Part shown: positions 50,061-61,723 of the stretch, piece by piece
Layout: each line of letters starts with the position of its first letter
Position numbering within the stretch: position 1 is the first letter of the stretch
DNA from: Ilex aquifolium
Taxonomy: Eukaryota > Streptophyta > Magnoliopsida > Aquifoliales > Aquifoliaceae
NCBI GenBank assembly: GCA_951799425.1
Contig: OX637409.1
Coordinates: forward strand, 19,499,460-19,563,459
DNA length: 64,000 bases
Reading direction: 5' to 3'
Translations under genes and position numbers: made by a program
Notes under the pieces: generated by a model
The model's database searches: none
What the model saw: only the letters and a program-made list of their open reading frames with translations
What the model was told of the DNA's origin: nothing

Positions 50061-50930
50061 AATATTGGATGTAACGGTAATGCTATATGGTATTAATGAT
50101 GTGGTGTCACCAGCCACTGATAGAATACTAAGTGGATTTAATGAGCTCCATTATTTTATTAACTACCAATAACTATCTCTGTCATGTTGGAACAGTGAAA
50201 TTCACCAATCCTATTTGTTGTTTTATAATTGAGTAATGGTGACGCCACTTAGTAATATGGGTGTCCATGGGCCGGGCCGGACTAAGTCAACAAATTTTTT
50301 TTTGGGCTGGGTTTGGGTAGTGTAGGCCTAAGTCCTTACTCGAACGAGTTATCGGGTGGGCCTGGTCAGGTTCGGGTAGGTTAACCCGCCACTCATTGGA
50401 CAGACTTTTTTTTATATACATACAATTTCATTTAAAATATTTCAACTTAATATTTTTTTAAATTACATTTTTGAATTAAAAAATAGAGTCAAAATGAAAA
50501 AAAAATAAATAATGAATAATTTTATTTAAATAAAGTAGAGTCATATATTACCACCAAATTTTTAAAGTTTCAATAGTCAATTTTTTTTCAAACAATTGGG
50601 TGAAAGGGTAAACGGACTAGGCAGACGGGTTGGGTTAGACTGGCGAGCAAGCTCATGAGTCTAGTTTTTGCGAGCAGGCTCATGGGCCAAGTTCAGGCCA
50701 GGTAATAGATTTGAGGGCAAGTCCAAGCTTTCTCTTCAAGGATATTGGGCTCGAACTCGAGTTCGGATGGACAAACTAATGGGCCTATCAAGCTTCAAGC
50801 CTATTTTTTTTTGCCGAGTAATGGGATCCATGAGCAACACGGTTCATGGACACCCCTACGTAGTAATAATTGAGTAATAGTGACACTACGTAAAAATGAT
50901 GACATGATGTCACCATTACACCCAATATTT
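50061..50930. mobile_element. MITE split by a nested hAT insertion
   Basis: The left end is 'aatattggatgtaacggtaa' and the right end, reverse-complemented, 'aatattgggtgtaatggtga'. Without the inserted 603 bp the element would be about 270 bp. The same right-end sequence occurs at 20330-20390. No clear target duplication was found. Confidence 0.6.
50256..50858. mobile_element. hAT-like non-autonomous element, 603 bp
   Basis: The left end is TATGGGTGTCCATGGGCC. The right end, reverse-complemented, is TAGGGGTGTCCATGAACC. Flanks CTTAGTAA (50248-50255) and CGTAGTAA (50859-50866) agree in seven of eight bases, as expected for hAT. The inside has 'gggccgggccgg' and 'gggttgggttag' motifs and no transposase. 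Confidence 0.78.
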
Positions 50931-52660
50931 ACTCGTGTAATTGAGAGAATCCGATCTTATCCAATCATGTAAATATTTAAAAAAAAATTAATATCGTTGT
51001 ATTATTAATACACAATTTATTAAGTATTTATGAATTATAACTCAAAAAAATTAATATCACTTCATTATTAATACATAATTTATTATGTATTTATGAATTG
51101 TAATTTTGTATTAATCCTATTTTATTTAATACAATAATTATGTGAAATTGATTATTTGATTACGCGAAATTTATTTTGCATACATTATAATTTATGATTA
51201 GTTGTTTATATGTGATAACATAGCATCATGCTTGAATTTAGATTTAAAGAACCATTAGCTCAAGCAATAACATATGGATTGCTTTAAAATATTTTTTGAA
51301 TACAAAAGTGGTTTTTTATTAAACAAATTATATACTATATCCCCTTTAGATTAACCCCTGTAATTTGGGATGAAATTATAAATTCTCTCCTAACACAAGG
51401 ATTTTATATATTTTGGCAATCCACTTTTTACCACCCATAAATCAGGAAATTCAGCATAATATTAACAAATTCGTTATAGAAACGAATATATAAATGGGTA
51501 AATCATATTTCACCGCCCTGTTAAATTACAAATATTAGCCCTTTTCCTTATTTTATACTGTACATTTCTTCAGGACATATACATTATTATCATTATATCC
51601 TATGATCATTCTGGAAGAATCTGATCCATGAAACAAAGTTTGCACCATCCTCTTGCTAGCACCATCTGCAGTAGTACCATATGGTTACATCCATAGGTGG
51701 TGTAGTAGCAGCAGCAAACCATGATTCCCAGATTAAAGTTGGGATCTTCTGTCATAGATCTCCTCCTCCTCACTGTCAAATGAATCATCTTCTTTGGCTA
51801 TGTATTTCGGCTTCGCTTGCCACTAAAATTTTGGCTTGCCGAGTTTCTGTTTTCATGAAGAATGTTAGATCTTGCATTAGTAAGTCGAAAACCGATAGGA
51901 TAAACCAAATACATATACTTTCTATTCTTCAAGTTTCATGTACTTGATAAACAATGATTTCGTCCCAGAAATGGGGTTGGATCCATAAGATGTGACTAAG
52001 AAGTCGAGGAGAATACAGACTTTAGACTGGTAAGATCCATAAGTTTGGAGGTTGAAGTGCACGAAAGAATTCAACTCTAGTAGTCCTGTGTCGCACATGA
52101 TATATACGCATCTCTCACGTCTAAACCCTAAACCTTAAAACCCTAGTATTTGTCTGCCTCCAGCCAGAGTTCATTCTGGCATTATGCTGTAGGTCTCAAC
52201 CTAACCTCCGTATTATTTATATACCAAAATTCTGCATTTAAATTCAAACCCACATTTTTTCCATGGTCAACTCGAGCTTTTGCCATTACGCCAACAATGA
52301 CCCTTCGAAATGGCCTTACAATTGCTTCGGCATTTCTCCCATACTCGGAAAACTCTTAAATAATACATGAAAATATTTAGCAGATAGGGTCATCTCCCAA
52401 AACTAGCCCAAGGGCATGACTATACTAACGCAAATGTATGTTGACATGGTGAAGACTGTTTCCCTATGCATGCTCTGTTGGTTAGGTCCTTTGGATATAT
52501 GTTGCACCAAACATATAAATCAGCATATAATCAAACAGTTCAACCTCTGACGACTAAAATTAAATGTGCATAACAAATATTCTAACACATCCTTATTTAA
52601 TATGGCTACTAGCCACTTCCTAGGTCCTAACACAAATATTTTGTCTGGATACTTAACTTA
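50931..52660. other. intergenic with two possible exon remnants
   Basis: Mostly AT-rich. On the minus strand, 51733-51822 reads as an acidic C-terminus after an acceptor 'attttag' (KEDDSFDSEEEEIYDRRSQL, then TAA). The segment 52178-52358 is open for about 60 codons, including MAKARVDHGKNVGL. I recognise neither, and no joined gene model works. Near 52119-52145 is degenerate telomere-like text ('aaaccctaaacc'). Confidence 0.3.
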
Positions 52661-52665
52661 CGTAT

Positions 52666-52897
52666 TGTTAGAATTCTTATTTATACTCTTAGTAATGTAG
52701 AGTAATATTGTAATTTCCCTAATATCAGTTTACCATAAATAACAGAATGTAGGGCAACTGATTATTTCTCTCAATCTCTTTCTGATTATAGCCTACACAA
52801 CTGATTATTTCTCTCAATCTCTTTCTTCTCTCTCTTCCCTCTCTTCCTCCATTCTTCTCTTTCTCATAAACCCTAATATCTACTTTTCCTTTTAACT
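52666..52897 (+). repeat. 5' LTR of copia element
   Basis: 232 bp, starting TGTTAGAATTCTTATTTATA. It is about 40 bp longer than the 3' LTR because 'ctgattatttctctcaatct' with its neighbours is tandemly duplicated (about 52758-52825). Confidence 0.88.
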
Positions 52898-52909
52898 TGG
52901 TATCAGAGC
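52898..52909 (+). promoter_or_regulatory. primer-binding site of copia element
   Basis: TGGTATCAGAGC, complementary to the 3' end of plant initiator tRNA-Met and the usual site in Ty1/copia elements. Confidence 0.93.
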
Positions 52910-54149
52910 AAGTGTTTTTTTCTTTTTTGCAAATAATTGCAAGAACAACACAGTACAAACGATTAGGATGATTTTCCAGCGCTGAGGTAATTGCCAGAAA
53001 GTTCACTGGAAAATCGTCGGAAAAGTGACGTCAGCAATTTCAGGCGACTTAAATTGTGGTCCGACTCAAAATTTTGCCCTGCTAATTATGGTGATTTTTT
53101 TAGAATTTTTTGAGTCATCTGAGTTGGTTTTTCTATTTTTGAACTATTTTCAGAAAAAAAAAATAAATGGAGCTATTTTTCAAATCTGCAGATCTGAGGC
53201 CTTTCTTCCAGATTTGTTGCTTGAAGCATAGCCCTAGGGTGCCAACCAAAGCTTCAGTATGGTTCCCAATGATGCCCAGCCCTTTTAGGCTGGTTTAGGT
53301 GTGATTTTTGCCCTCTTCAGGCCATTCGACCACTCTTTTCATTGACTGGACAGTGACGGGACTGTTCCAACCTTCTGGTTTTCCATTATTTTTGGCTTAT
53401 ATGTGTATTTAAGGTCTGGTATGTTATCTTCACTTGGGCAGTTGGTTTTCTGGTGCCCAGACACTTTGGTGGTTGGTTTTTTGGTGCCCAGGTACTTCAG
53501 CAGTGTGTTTTGTGTTCTTGGCCCTTCAATTGTGTGTGATAAAGAGGGTGTGCTATTGTGTTGGACCTTGCTCTGGATTCCTCGGCAGTCTGTGCTATTG
53601 TTGGGTAAGGAATAGTTGTTATGTGATTTGTGTTGTAATGTTGTTTACAGTGGGTAGTTTTGTTTGTGTTTGTGGTTTGTGTTGTAGTGTTGTTTACAGT
53701 GGGTAGTTTTGTTTGTGTTTGATTTGGATTGATTTTCGTGGTGTTGTTTTATGTTATTAAGGATGGAATTTAAGCCTAATTTCTTCCTATTTAGGTGACG
53801 GGTCAGTTGTTTTCTAGTTGTTTTGCAGTGGCTTAATTTGGCCCGTTGAATTTGTGTTGATTGGATTTGAGGTGTTGTGCTTAGTTATAATTCATCCGTG
53901 GATTTCTCAATGACGTTTTTTAATGGTGCTTGTGATCCGCCCCATAATGTTAGTTGTGGAGGTCTATCCACAGGACATAGTGGATGTAGTGGTCCGATTT
54001 GCTTCTGGTTCTGACTCTCATGATGATCTTTCTTCTTAGCTTACATAACTCATTCACAAGTTGTCTTCACTCTCTTCAAGTTTGTCTGCTTCTACTACCG
54101 GTGTTGCTAATGTAGGTACCACAACATGCATAGTTACTCAGCCTTCTTC
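52910..54149 (+). other. copia leader region without recognisable gag
   Basis: No gag similarity is visible. The part at 53380-53880 is rich in G and T. A unit of about 64 bp containing 'gttgtttacagtgggtagtt' occurs twice (about 53627-53720). Either gag was lost or this is an extended leader. Confidence 0.5.
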
Positions 54150-56808
54150 GTCTTTCTTGGATCATTGATTCAGAAGCTAATGCTCATATGTCCAGTATGT
54201 CGTCCCTATTCTCTAATTTTCGTGCGTCAAACTCACGTATTATGTTAGTTGATGGTTCTTTTCGACCGGTACATGGGACTGGTGATCTCAATCCTACTCA
54301 GTCCTTGTCATTAACTAATGGTTTGCTCGTTTCTAATTTTCCTTTTAATTTGTTATTTGTGAGTCAATTAACCAACTCCTTATAGTGGTCAGTAACCTTC
54401 TCTCCATCTTCTTGTGTTTTTCAGGATCTCAAGACGAAAAATGTGATTGGTATGGGACATAAGCGCAATGGTCTTTATTACTTGGATCACGAAAGTTCAT
54501 TTCCTGCCTCAAGTACAACTATGTCTCATCTACAGTGGCATTTTCGACTAGGTCATCCTTTATTGTAGAAGTTGCATCAAGTCATCTCTGGTTTGAGTTC
54601 ATCTTCTGTGTTAGAATGCGAAACTTGTCAGCTAGGCAAACTTCACCATAGTTCTTTTCTTCCTAGCTCTTCAAGTCGTCAATCTAGTTTTTTTTCATGT
54701 TATTTATATAGACATTTGAGCCAAGCGAGAGTTAAAATTATTTATGGTTTTCAATATTTTGTGATATTTGTTGATAATTTTTCTCATATAACTTGATTAT
54801 TTCTTATGAAAGACCGATCTGAGTTATCCAAGGACTTTACCACATTTTATAATGAAATTCTGACCCAGTTTGGTGTTCGCATTAAAGTTCTTCAGTCTGA
54901 CAATGCCCTTAAGTATGCTCAATCATTTATGAAAATCTTTTGTGCTAACCGTAGCATTATCCATCAAACCAGACGTCCTCATAAGCTTTGTCATTTGTGG
55001 TGTTGCCGAACGTAAGCATTGTCATTTGTTGGATGTTGCCCACACCTTGATGTTCAACACGCATGTGCCAAAACCATATTGGGCTGATGTTATTCTTACT
55101 TCAGTTTATCTTATTAATCGCATGTCTTCCCCCATTTTGGATAATAACTCTCCTTTCTTGTTGCTTTATCCTAATAAATCGTCATTTGGTCTCACTTCTC
55201 GTGTCTTTAGTTATGTTGTATTTGTTCATCTCCTTGGTTTGGATAGGGATAAACTTTCACCTCGCTCGGTTAAGTGTCTTTCGGGGATACTCTCGTACTC
55301 AAAAAAAGTTATCGCTGCTATGACCCGATTTCTCGTTGATACTATCTCAGTGTTGTTGTTACCTTTTTTGAGTTATCCTCATTCTTTTCTGTGTCGGGTG
55401 ATATACTTTCTTCATATTTAGTCTTTTCCAGTTGAGGGGAACCTTTGTTACCTATTGTGTTAGACTATGTATCTTCTTCCTCCCCAAGTCCTCCTCATCC
55501 CTTGCAGGTTTATCATCTTCCAAGGATAGACATATGTTCCAACTCCACAGCCATTACCTAATTCTACTGAGGTCCTGCCCCTGAGCCGTCAGCTAGTTCA
55601 TCATCTTCTGATTTGCCTATTACATTGAGAAAAGGTATCCATAATTGTACAAAGCCTTTCATTTCTAATTTTGTTTCTTTGCGTCGACATTCACTATCCT
55701 GTTGTTTTTCATTGACTCTATTTTTCAGTATTTGTTCCTATTTGTTTAAAACAGGATTAGTATCTCCTGGTTGAAAACTGGTTATGGATGAGGAAATGAA
55801 AACCTATAATGAGAATCAAACATGTGACCTTACTTCTCTTTCTTCTGATAAACAGTCTGTTAGTTGTTGTTGGGTATACACACTGAAGTATCGTCTTGAT
55901 GGTTCAGTTGAGCGCGTATGTTGACGAAATTATCATTAGCGGTGATGACTCAGATGGTATTGCTCACTTTAACATTCATTAGAAGAAGCAATTTCATACC
56001 AAAGACCTAGGTCTATTCGGTATTTTCTTGGAATTGAAATTGATCGGTCAAAGGAAGGTATCAATTTGTGCCAACGAAAATATATATTAGATTTATTATC
56101 TGAAACTGTTACTCTTAGTGTACATCCAGCTGATACTCCCATGGATTCCACGGTTAAGTTGGATGCTGATAGTGGTGAAATTTTTTATGATGTAGGTAGT
56201 TATCGAAAGTTGGTTGGTAAGCTGATTTACCTTACAGTTACACGTCCTGATATTAACTATATTGTTGGATTGGTTAGTCAGTTCATGCAAACTCCTCGTA
56301 AAACTCATTGGGAAGCTATTTGTCGTATTCTTCGGTACTTGAATGGAGCACTAGATAAAAGATTATTATATCATCCTTCATCTTTCATGATTGTTACTGA
56401 TTTTTTTTATGCTGATTGGACAAGTAGTCGTACTAATAGACGATCTACGTCAGTTATTATACATTTATTAGTGGCAATCTTGTTACTTGGCCTAACAAGA
56501 AACATAATATGGTTGCACGTTCGAGTGCAGATGCTGAATACCGGACCATGACTCATATTGCATGTGAGATGTGGGTTCGTTCATTACTTCGTGATATGGG
56601 TATCATTGTGTCCTCTCCTATGAAGATACATTGTGACAACCAAACAACTATTTTCATTGCCAAAAATCCGATATTCCATGAGAAGACTAAACATATTGAA
56701 GTAGATTGCCATTTTATTCGAGATCTCTTGATGCATAAGGAGATTATCACACTAAACATCAAGTCTAGTGATCAGCTGGGTGATATCTTTACAAAACCAT
56801 TGCCTTAA
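54150..56808 (+). pseudogene. copia pol relic (protease, integrase, partial RT, RNase H)
   Basis: The protease motif reads WIIDSEANAHM, with Glu where the active site needs Gly. The pre-integrase follows (NGLYYLDH, HLQWHFRLGHPL, ECETCQLGK), then the integrase core around FVIFVDNFSHIT and KVLQSDNALK. All are broken by stops. The RT begins with EEMKTYNENQTCDL and WVYTLKYRLDGSVER, and at about 55915 jumps directly to YVDEIIISGDD, skipping most of the palm and fingers. The RT end and RNase H follow (KDLGLFRYFLGIEIDR, DTPMDSTVKLD, KLIYLTVTRPDINY). A frameshift precedes ARSSADAEYRTM. The last frame ends QLGDIFTKPLP at 56808. Confidence 0.9.
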
Positions 56809-56875
56809 TTTGTCTTCAATAATTTTTGTTCCAAGTTAAACATTTTTTATCTTTATGCTCCAGCTTGAAGGAGAG

Positions 56876-57069
56876 TGTTAGAATTCTTATTTATACTATT
56901 AGTTGTGTAGAGTAATATTGTAATTTCCCTAATATTAGTTTACTAAATAAATAGGAGAATGTAGGGCAACATAGCCTAAACAACTGATTATTGCTCTCAA
57001 TCTCTTTCTCCTCTCTTCCTCCTTTCTTCTATTTCTCATAAACCCTAATATCTACTTTTCCTTTTAACT
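56876..57069 (+). repeat. 3' LTR of copia element
   Basis: 194 bp with the same start TGTTAGAATTC and the same end CTTTTCCTTTTAAC as the 5' copy, preceded by the purine tract at 56866-56875. Confidence 0.88.
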
Positions 57070-57413
57070 CATATGTGAAAGCATCTTCAAGACAAGTAAC
57101 CAATAACCCGTTGTGTAGCATCCATTGTTGCAGGTCACCAGGGCATGGGCATCCAAAAGATATGGAAACATTCATAATTCACATCACAGATGAAACAAGT
57201 AGGTTGTGCTTTTCATGTCATTAGTTTAAGAAATGCACAGCACTAAGGATTGATGATTACAAGAGATCATCACTAATATAAACAAGCTCCCTATGAGAGC
57301 TTCAATTTCACAAAGCTACATCTTAGCTCTGCCAAAAAAAGAAAACTTGTTTTCGCTTTCACAAGACAATGTACAGTGAAAACGACCTTTAGGCAAAGCA
57401 TTTAATTCTAATG
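57070..57413. other. spacer between copia element and PITP gene end
   Basis: No gene is visible. The PITP 3' untranslated region probably lies here. Confidence 0.4.
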
Positions 57414-60400
57414 TCAGTCACATTCAACAGCTCTGAATCCATGAAGCACGATAATCTTAGAAGCTGATTGCAAGGGAAGACAAATGTCCTGCAACATTTA
57501 ATCTCACCCTTCCGCCAAGTTTTAGAACTCAGAGCTCTTAAAGATTTAACTAGACTACAAAACATGATAATGAATTACTGGCTAATGGCACAAATCATGA
57601 ACTCAGTTCCCAATAAATCTTGCACTATTTACTTTCGCCAAGTGAAAAGCAAACCAGTTCAAACAACTTCAGAAACAAGACCTTCAATGTGACATTGGAT
57701 TGGACAATATGAGCAACAAATGCATCTATTGGAACATATACACAGAAGCAAAAAGAAAGGCACAAGCACACTCTTGGGCACACATACCAGGATAATTATC
57801 ATCATGCATAGAGAAGGAATTTCATGGCCAGTAGAATAAGCATGTCTCAAAAGTTGGAGCAAAGAAATTAGAAATTGTTTGAAGAAACAATTTACTTCAT
57901 CAAACAATCTCACAAGCTATTAACTTCAAGACCCACTGCCAATTTGAACTTGGTAGAACTACTCTTTTGTCAAATCAGCAGTAGTAATCATTATTGATCA
58001 CTTTTACTTTCCAAGCAATGCTTGAAGTTTATGATATTCTTACCTCGTTCAATGAGGAATCACTTTGTTGTTCAAGCTCTCGCATGATTTCCACTGTCAT
58101 CCCAAACCATTCATCAATCCAAGCAAAACAATTCCGATGACTTTCAAGGAAAAGTGATCTTTCACCCTGCAAAAAGTGCATCTCAACATGAATAGGGGTT
58201 TTCCAAGTAATTCTTACTAATGCAAATGGATAACTTGAAGATTATTGCAACGAAATTAAGCAAAACTAAAATTAAAAAAAATAAGAAATCAACAATTAGG
58301 GACCAGTGAATATCACAAATGGAGGAGCACACAGATATTTTGGTATGTCGTAAGAATGACTCTGCACATACAAATGTCTACTCTTGTCATTGAAAGATCT
58401 TAGGCTGGAGCATAGCTAGAAAAACTACAGGTGACAAACAATCCTAAAAGTCCAACGAAGAGTTTTGAAATCACTATGTAAATGTCAAAGGGGTAGATCA
58501 TTTTCGGACAGAAAGGTTATAAAGATGTACCGTTGAAAAGAACAAGGACAAGGATATTATCCTTTAGAATTCTGCATCAAAAACAATTATCTCTAAATTT
58601 CTACGAATATAAGATAATAAGAAATAATACCGCTAGAAATGCTTGTTCCAGTCGACTACCAAAGCCCCAGTATGGAACATCTACTGTCACCAACTTGTAT
58701 GCTGTCATAATCGGATTACACCTATCCTGAGAATACCAACATGCAAAAAGTCATTAAACCACAAGTCAAATACGCACCAGGATTAAAGACAATGCCATTT
58801 TGTTTAAGCAGCTAAATAATTCTGCGAGCAGAAAGAATTCAAAGAACATTCAAAAAATTATTTGTTGCTCGTCAATTAACCTGAAAAAACTGCTGGTGCA
58901 ATAGAAGGTTCAAATAGGTTATACTAAAAGCAACATCATATTATACAGTTTCTGCATTGCAGTTTGAGCCCCTTCATAAGGAGATTAATGATGCATCTTA
59001 TGATATTCTTTTGGTAGACCAAAAAGGCCGAAACTATAATTTAAAATATAAATGGTTTATGGCAAAGGGAGACTTGAATTAAGCAAACTAGAGGAAGAGA
59101 GGCAAGAAGGGGTAGTAAGATTTGCTACAAAAAGAGAAAAACTATCCTACATTTAATCCTCTAAAAGGAAGGGGCATTAAAAAATCAAAAATACAAAAAA
59201 AAGAATACAGGAAGATATTGCTAAGCACGTTAGTTTCAGCTGGTAAACCAAGTACATTCTAAGTGACAAATTCCAACAAAAAAATAAAAATAGAGGTAAA
59301 TTCGAGAGATGAAGGAATGTTGTTGGGATTTATTTAAACTCTAAATAAAAAAATCAACAGTTTAATGGAGCATGTACCCCCCACCTCACCTCTCTCACAC
59401 ACACACACACACATACAGAGAGACAGAGAGAGAAGGGAAAGAAAGGATAGCTAAAGAAATTTTACAGCATAGAATGAAGCCAGACCATGCTAAAAAGCAG
59501 TCTTAGATGCCCTACCACCATGAAAGTAAAACATCTCCTTGTTTTTTAAAAGAGAATTTTTTTTTCACAAAAAAATTAGCCCATTGACGAGATGGAGACC
59601 AAACTATGCAATTATACTGGATATATTGACCCAAGTAAAATTACACTAAGCGAAGCTGAAATGAAGTACACCATAGCAAGAATATTAGGAAAATTAAAAG
59701 CAGTATGTAAGAAAAATAATATAAAGGAAAGAAAAATTAAGATCTTTAATTGATACAGCTGTTGAGAAAACTTATGTTGCGTTGTGCCCCTTTTGACATC
59801 ATTTTATCTTCTAGTCATTGCCTCTTCAAAAATGACACAAACATAAAAGTTCTGTACTTATCTGATATGATTGCACTTTCTATATCAACTTTCTTCAAGG
59901 GTCAGGGCCGATAAAAAAAAAAAAAACTCAGCCTAGAGCTGTAGACCATGGTAATCAAAACGGGAAATTAACACTAAATGATAAACGTGGAAAGTAGATT
60001 AGAGAAATATGCTGCCCTACATATATGTGAGGATAATGTGAAGTACAGTACAACTTGCTATCCACTGAAATAAAAAGACAAATATTCAAAGGAAACTGAA
60101 TTGGGAACTTCATCAGACAAAAAAAAAATATAGGTCACATAATGTGTGAAAACCTTACTGAAAAAATTGAAGAAAATGGTGTGAATTTTATGTCTATAAA
60201 GCAGATGCTCATGAAATACATCTGAAATATAAAAAACGCGAAAAGAGAACCTACTTTCCAATAACTTTCAAATATTTTCAAGATCATCTTAATCACCTTA
60301 AATTCTAGCAGAAAGAAAATATTATGCAAATCACCAAGTAAGGATTAACAAGCAGCCTCTGCAAAACGACTTCCCAGTGAATAGGACAAGTCTAAGAAAT

Positions 60401-61723
60401 CAAGCAGAAAATTAAAGGATCTCAATTTGCAAAGTGTTTTTGACGATAAGAAAGAATTCATCACTGGTTCAATCTGTCATCCAAACAGTATAAAAGTTTA
60501 AGCTAAGAGAATGATTTAAGCTTCACGAGTACTCTTCTCAGCCTGACCACATGCTTATAATATGGTGTGGTATCTCATCCATTATGATTGAGACCAACAA
60601 ACCTTTGATTGATTGATATGGGCGTAAGTGGGGGTTTGTTCTCTGAGAGAGCACTATTACTTTATTAGGAATGACAAGATTTTTTCAAGTTGAGAAATAA
60701 AAAAGTGTAGTACCTACATTCCTGTTACCTGGACCAACAAATTATTAATCACCGCCAAAATTTTATGCTTCTATATTTGAAAAGGATTTTCTATCAAGTA
60801 CCGTGCATCTTCTTGGAATCCAACGACTGAAGACTGTCCCATAGTTATCTTGTCTAAAGTTTTTTTGTCAAAAGATATAATAAGATCTAGGACTGGAAAT
60901 CGGATGATTGCAGGGACTACAGTCCAGAATATATTCTTTTATTGGGGGTTTAAGTAATGCCAATAGTTCAAAACTTTGACTAAACCTTATAGTAAGCAAC
61001 AGAGTCAAGAATCTCAGATCCACAATATGCGTATTCCACTAGATCTGTAATGTGAAAAACAATAGAATTTCAAATTAGTGGTCATAAAACACCAACCTGC
61101 CATCCCTCTAAAAGTGGACCACGCCCAGTCCTTGCCGATTGGAATTTAGACAGATCAATACCGCTAATTCCAACTATGTAACCCCAATAGTCGCTTGCAG
61201 CAGAAGCAATATCAATATTTTCCAGCTGTCTGTTTGCTAGTTGTTCTTTACTCAGACAATGCATCTAGATGGTCAAATTCCCAATTGAACGAGGTCAATA
61301 AAACCAACAAGAAAGAATAAGGTGCCAAACTCAAGAAAACATATTTACTTTCAGAAGCTTACATTTTCCGAGTGTCCATTGTCAGCTTTGTGTATAGTTT
61401 CAATAGTTAAACAAAACTTAGGGAAGTATGGGCACTGCAAAATAGCAAACTTGATGAGTTCTGTTTAATTGAAATGTTTACCAAAGGACATTTGAAAGGT
61501 TGAAAATGTAGTTACCTTAATTACTGTGTAACATCATGTCGAATGTCGGACAAAAAAACAATGTTTATATCAAAACAAGTTCAAGAAGAAACATATAATG
61601 CTAAGAGAGGAACAAAGTGGACAAAACAAACCTGATTTACATCTTGGATATGCATTCCAGGCTTCCTCTTGCATCACAAGAGTATCTGGCGGAGCAAAGG
61701 CGGTAAGCCAAGCAGGAGCTTTG
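57414..61723 (-). CDS. phosphatidylinositol transfer protein, 5' end not found
   Basis: Class I PITP, a START-like fold that carries single phosphatidylinositol or phosphatidylcholine molecules between membranes. Exons on the minus strand are 61632-61723, 61363-61460, 61097-61264, 58631-58726 and 58044-58166, all GT-AG and in phase. A last exon at 57414-57488 is tentative (DICLPLQ..., then TGA). Diagnostic blocks are EEAWNAYPRCK, CPYFPKFCLTIETIHKADNG, SKFQSARTGRGPLLEGW, MTAYKLVTVDVPYWGFG and CFAWIDEWFGMTVEIM, matching the animal PITP series (ARTGRGPL, AYKLVTV, F.WIDEW...MT). The N-terminal third, including the start, lies beyond 61723 or outside the window. The exon at 61363 needs the upstream acceptor to stay in frame, which adds five residues (FAILQ) relative to relatives. 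Confidence 0.88.
58727..61096 (-). other. 2.4-kb intron of the PITP gene
   Basis: Intron between GWQ and DRCNP. It is AT-rich, with (CA)n and (GA)n at 59394-59435 and no inserted element that I can bound. A possible exon at 60990-61040 was considered and rejected. Confidence 0.6.

Larger units (their letters stand above)
52666..57069 (+). mobile_element. decayed Ty1/copia retrotransposon
   Basis: LTRs lie at 52666-52897 and 56876-57069. Flanks CGTAT (52661-52665) and CATAT (57070-57074) match in four of five bases. The primer site TGGTATCAGAGC and purine tract TGAAGGAGAG are intact. Inside, recognisable gag is missing, the protease and integrase are broken by stops and frameshifts, and a deletion removes most of the reverse transcriptase. 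It is a non-functional relic. Confidence 0.9.

Noticed and set aside
60990-61040. Additional PITP exon (DLVEYAYCGSEILDSVAYYK) between GWQ and DRCNP
   Set aside because: It has acceptor-like and donor-like ends, but the family joins the GW and CNP..AYKL blocks directly. The conserved exons already splice in phase without it.
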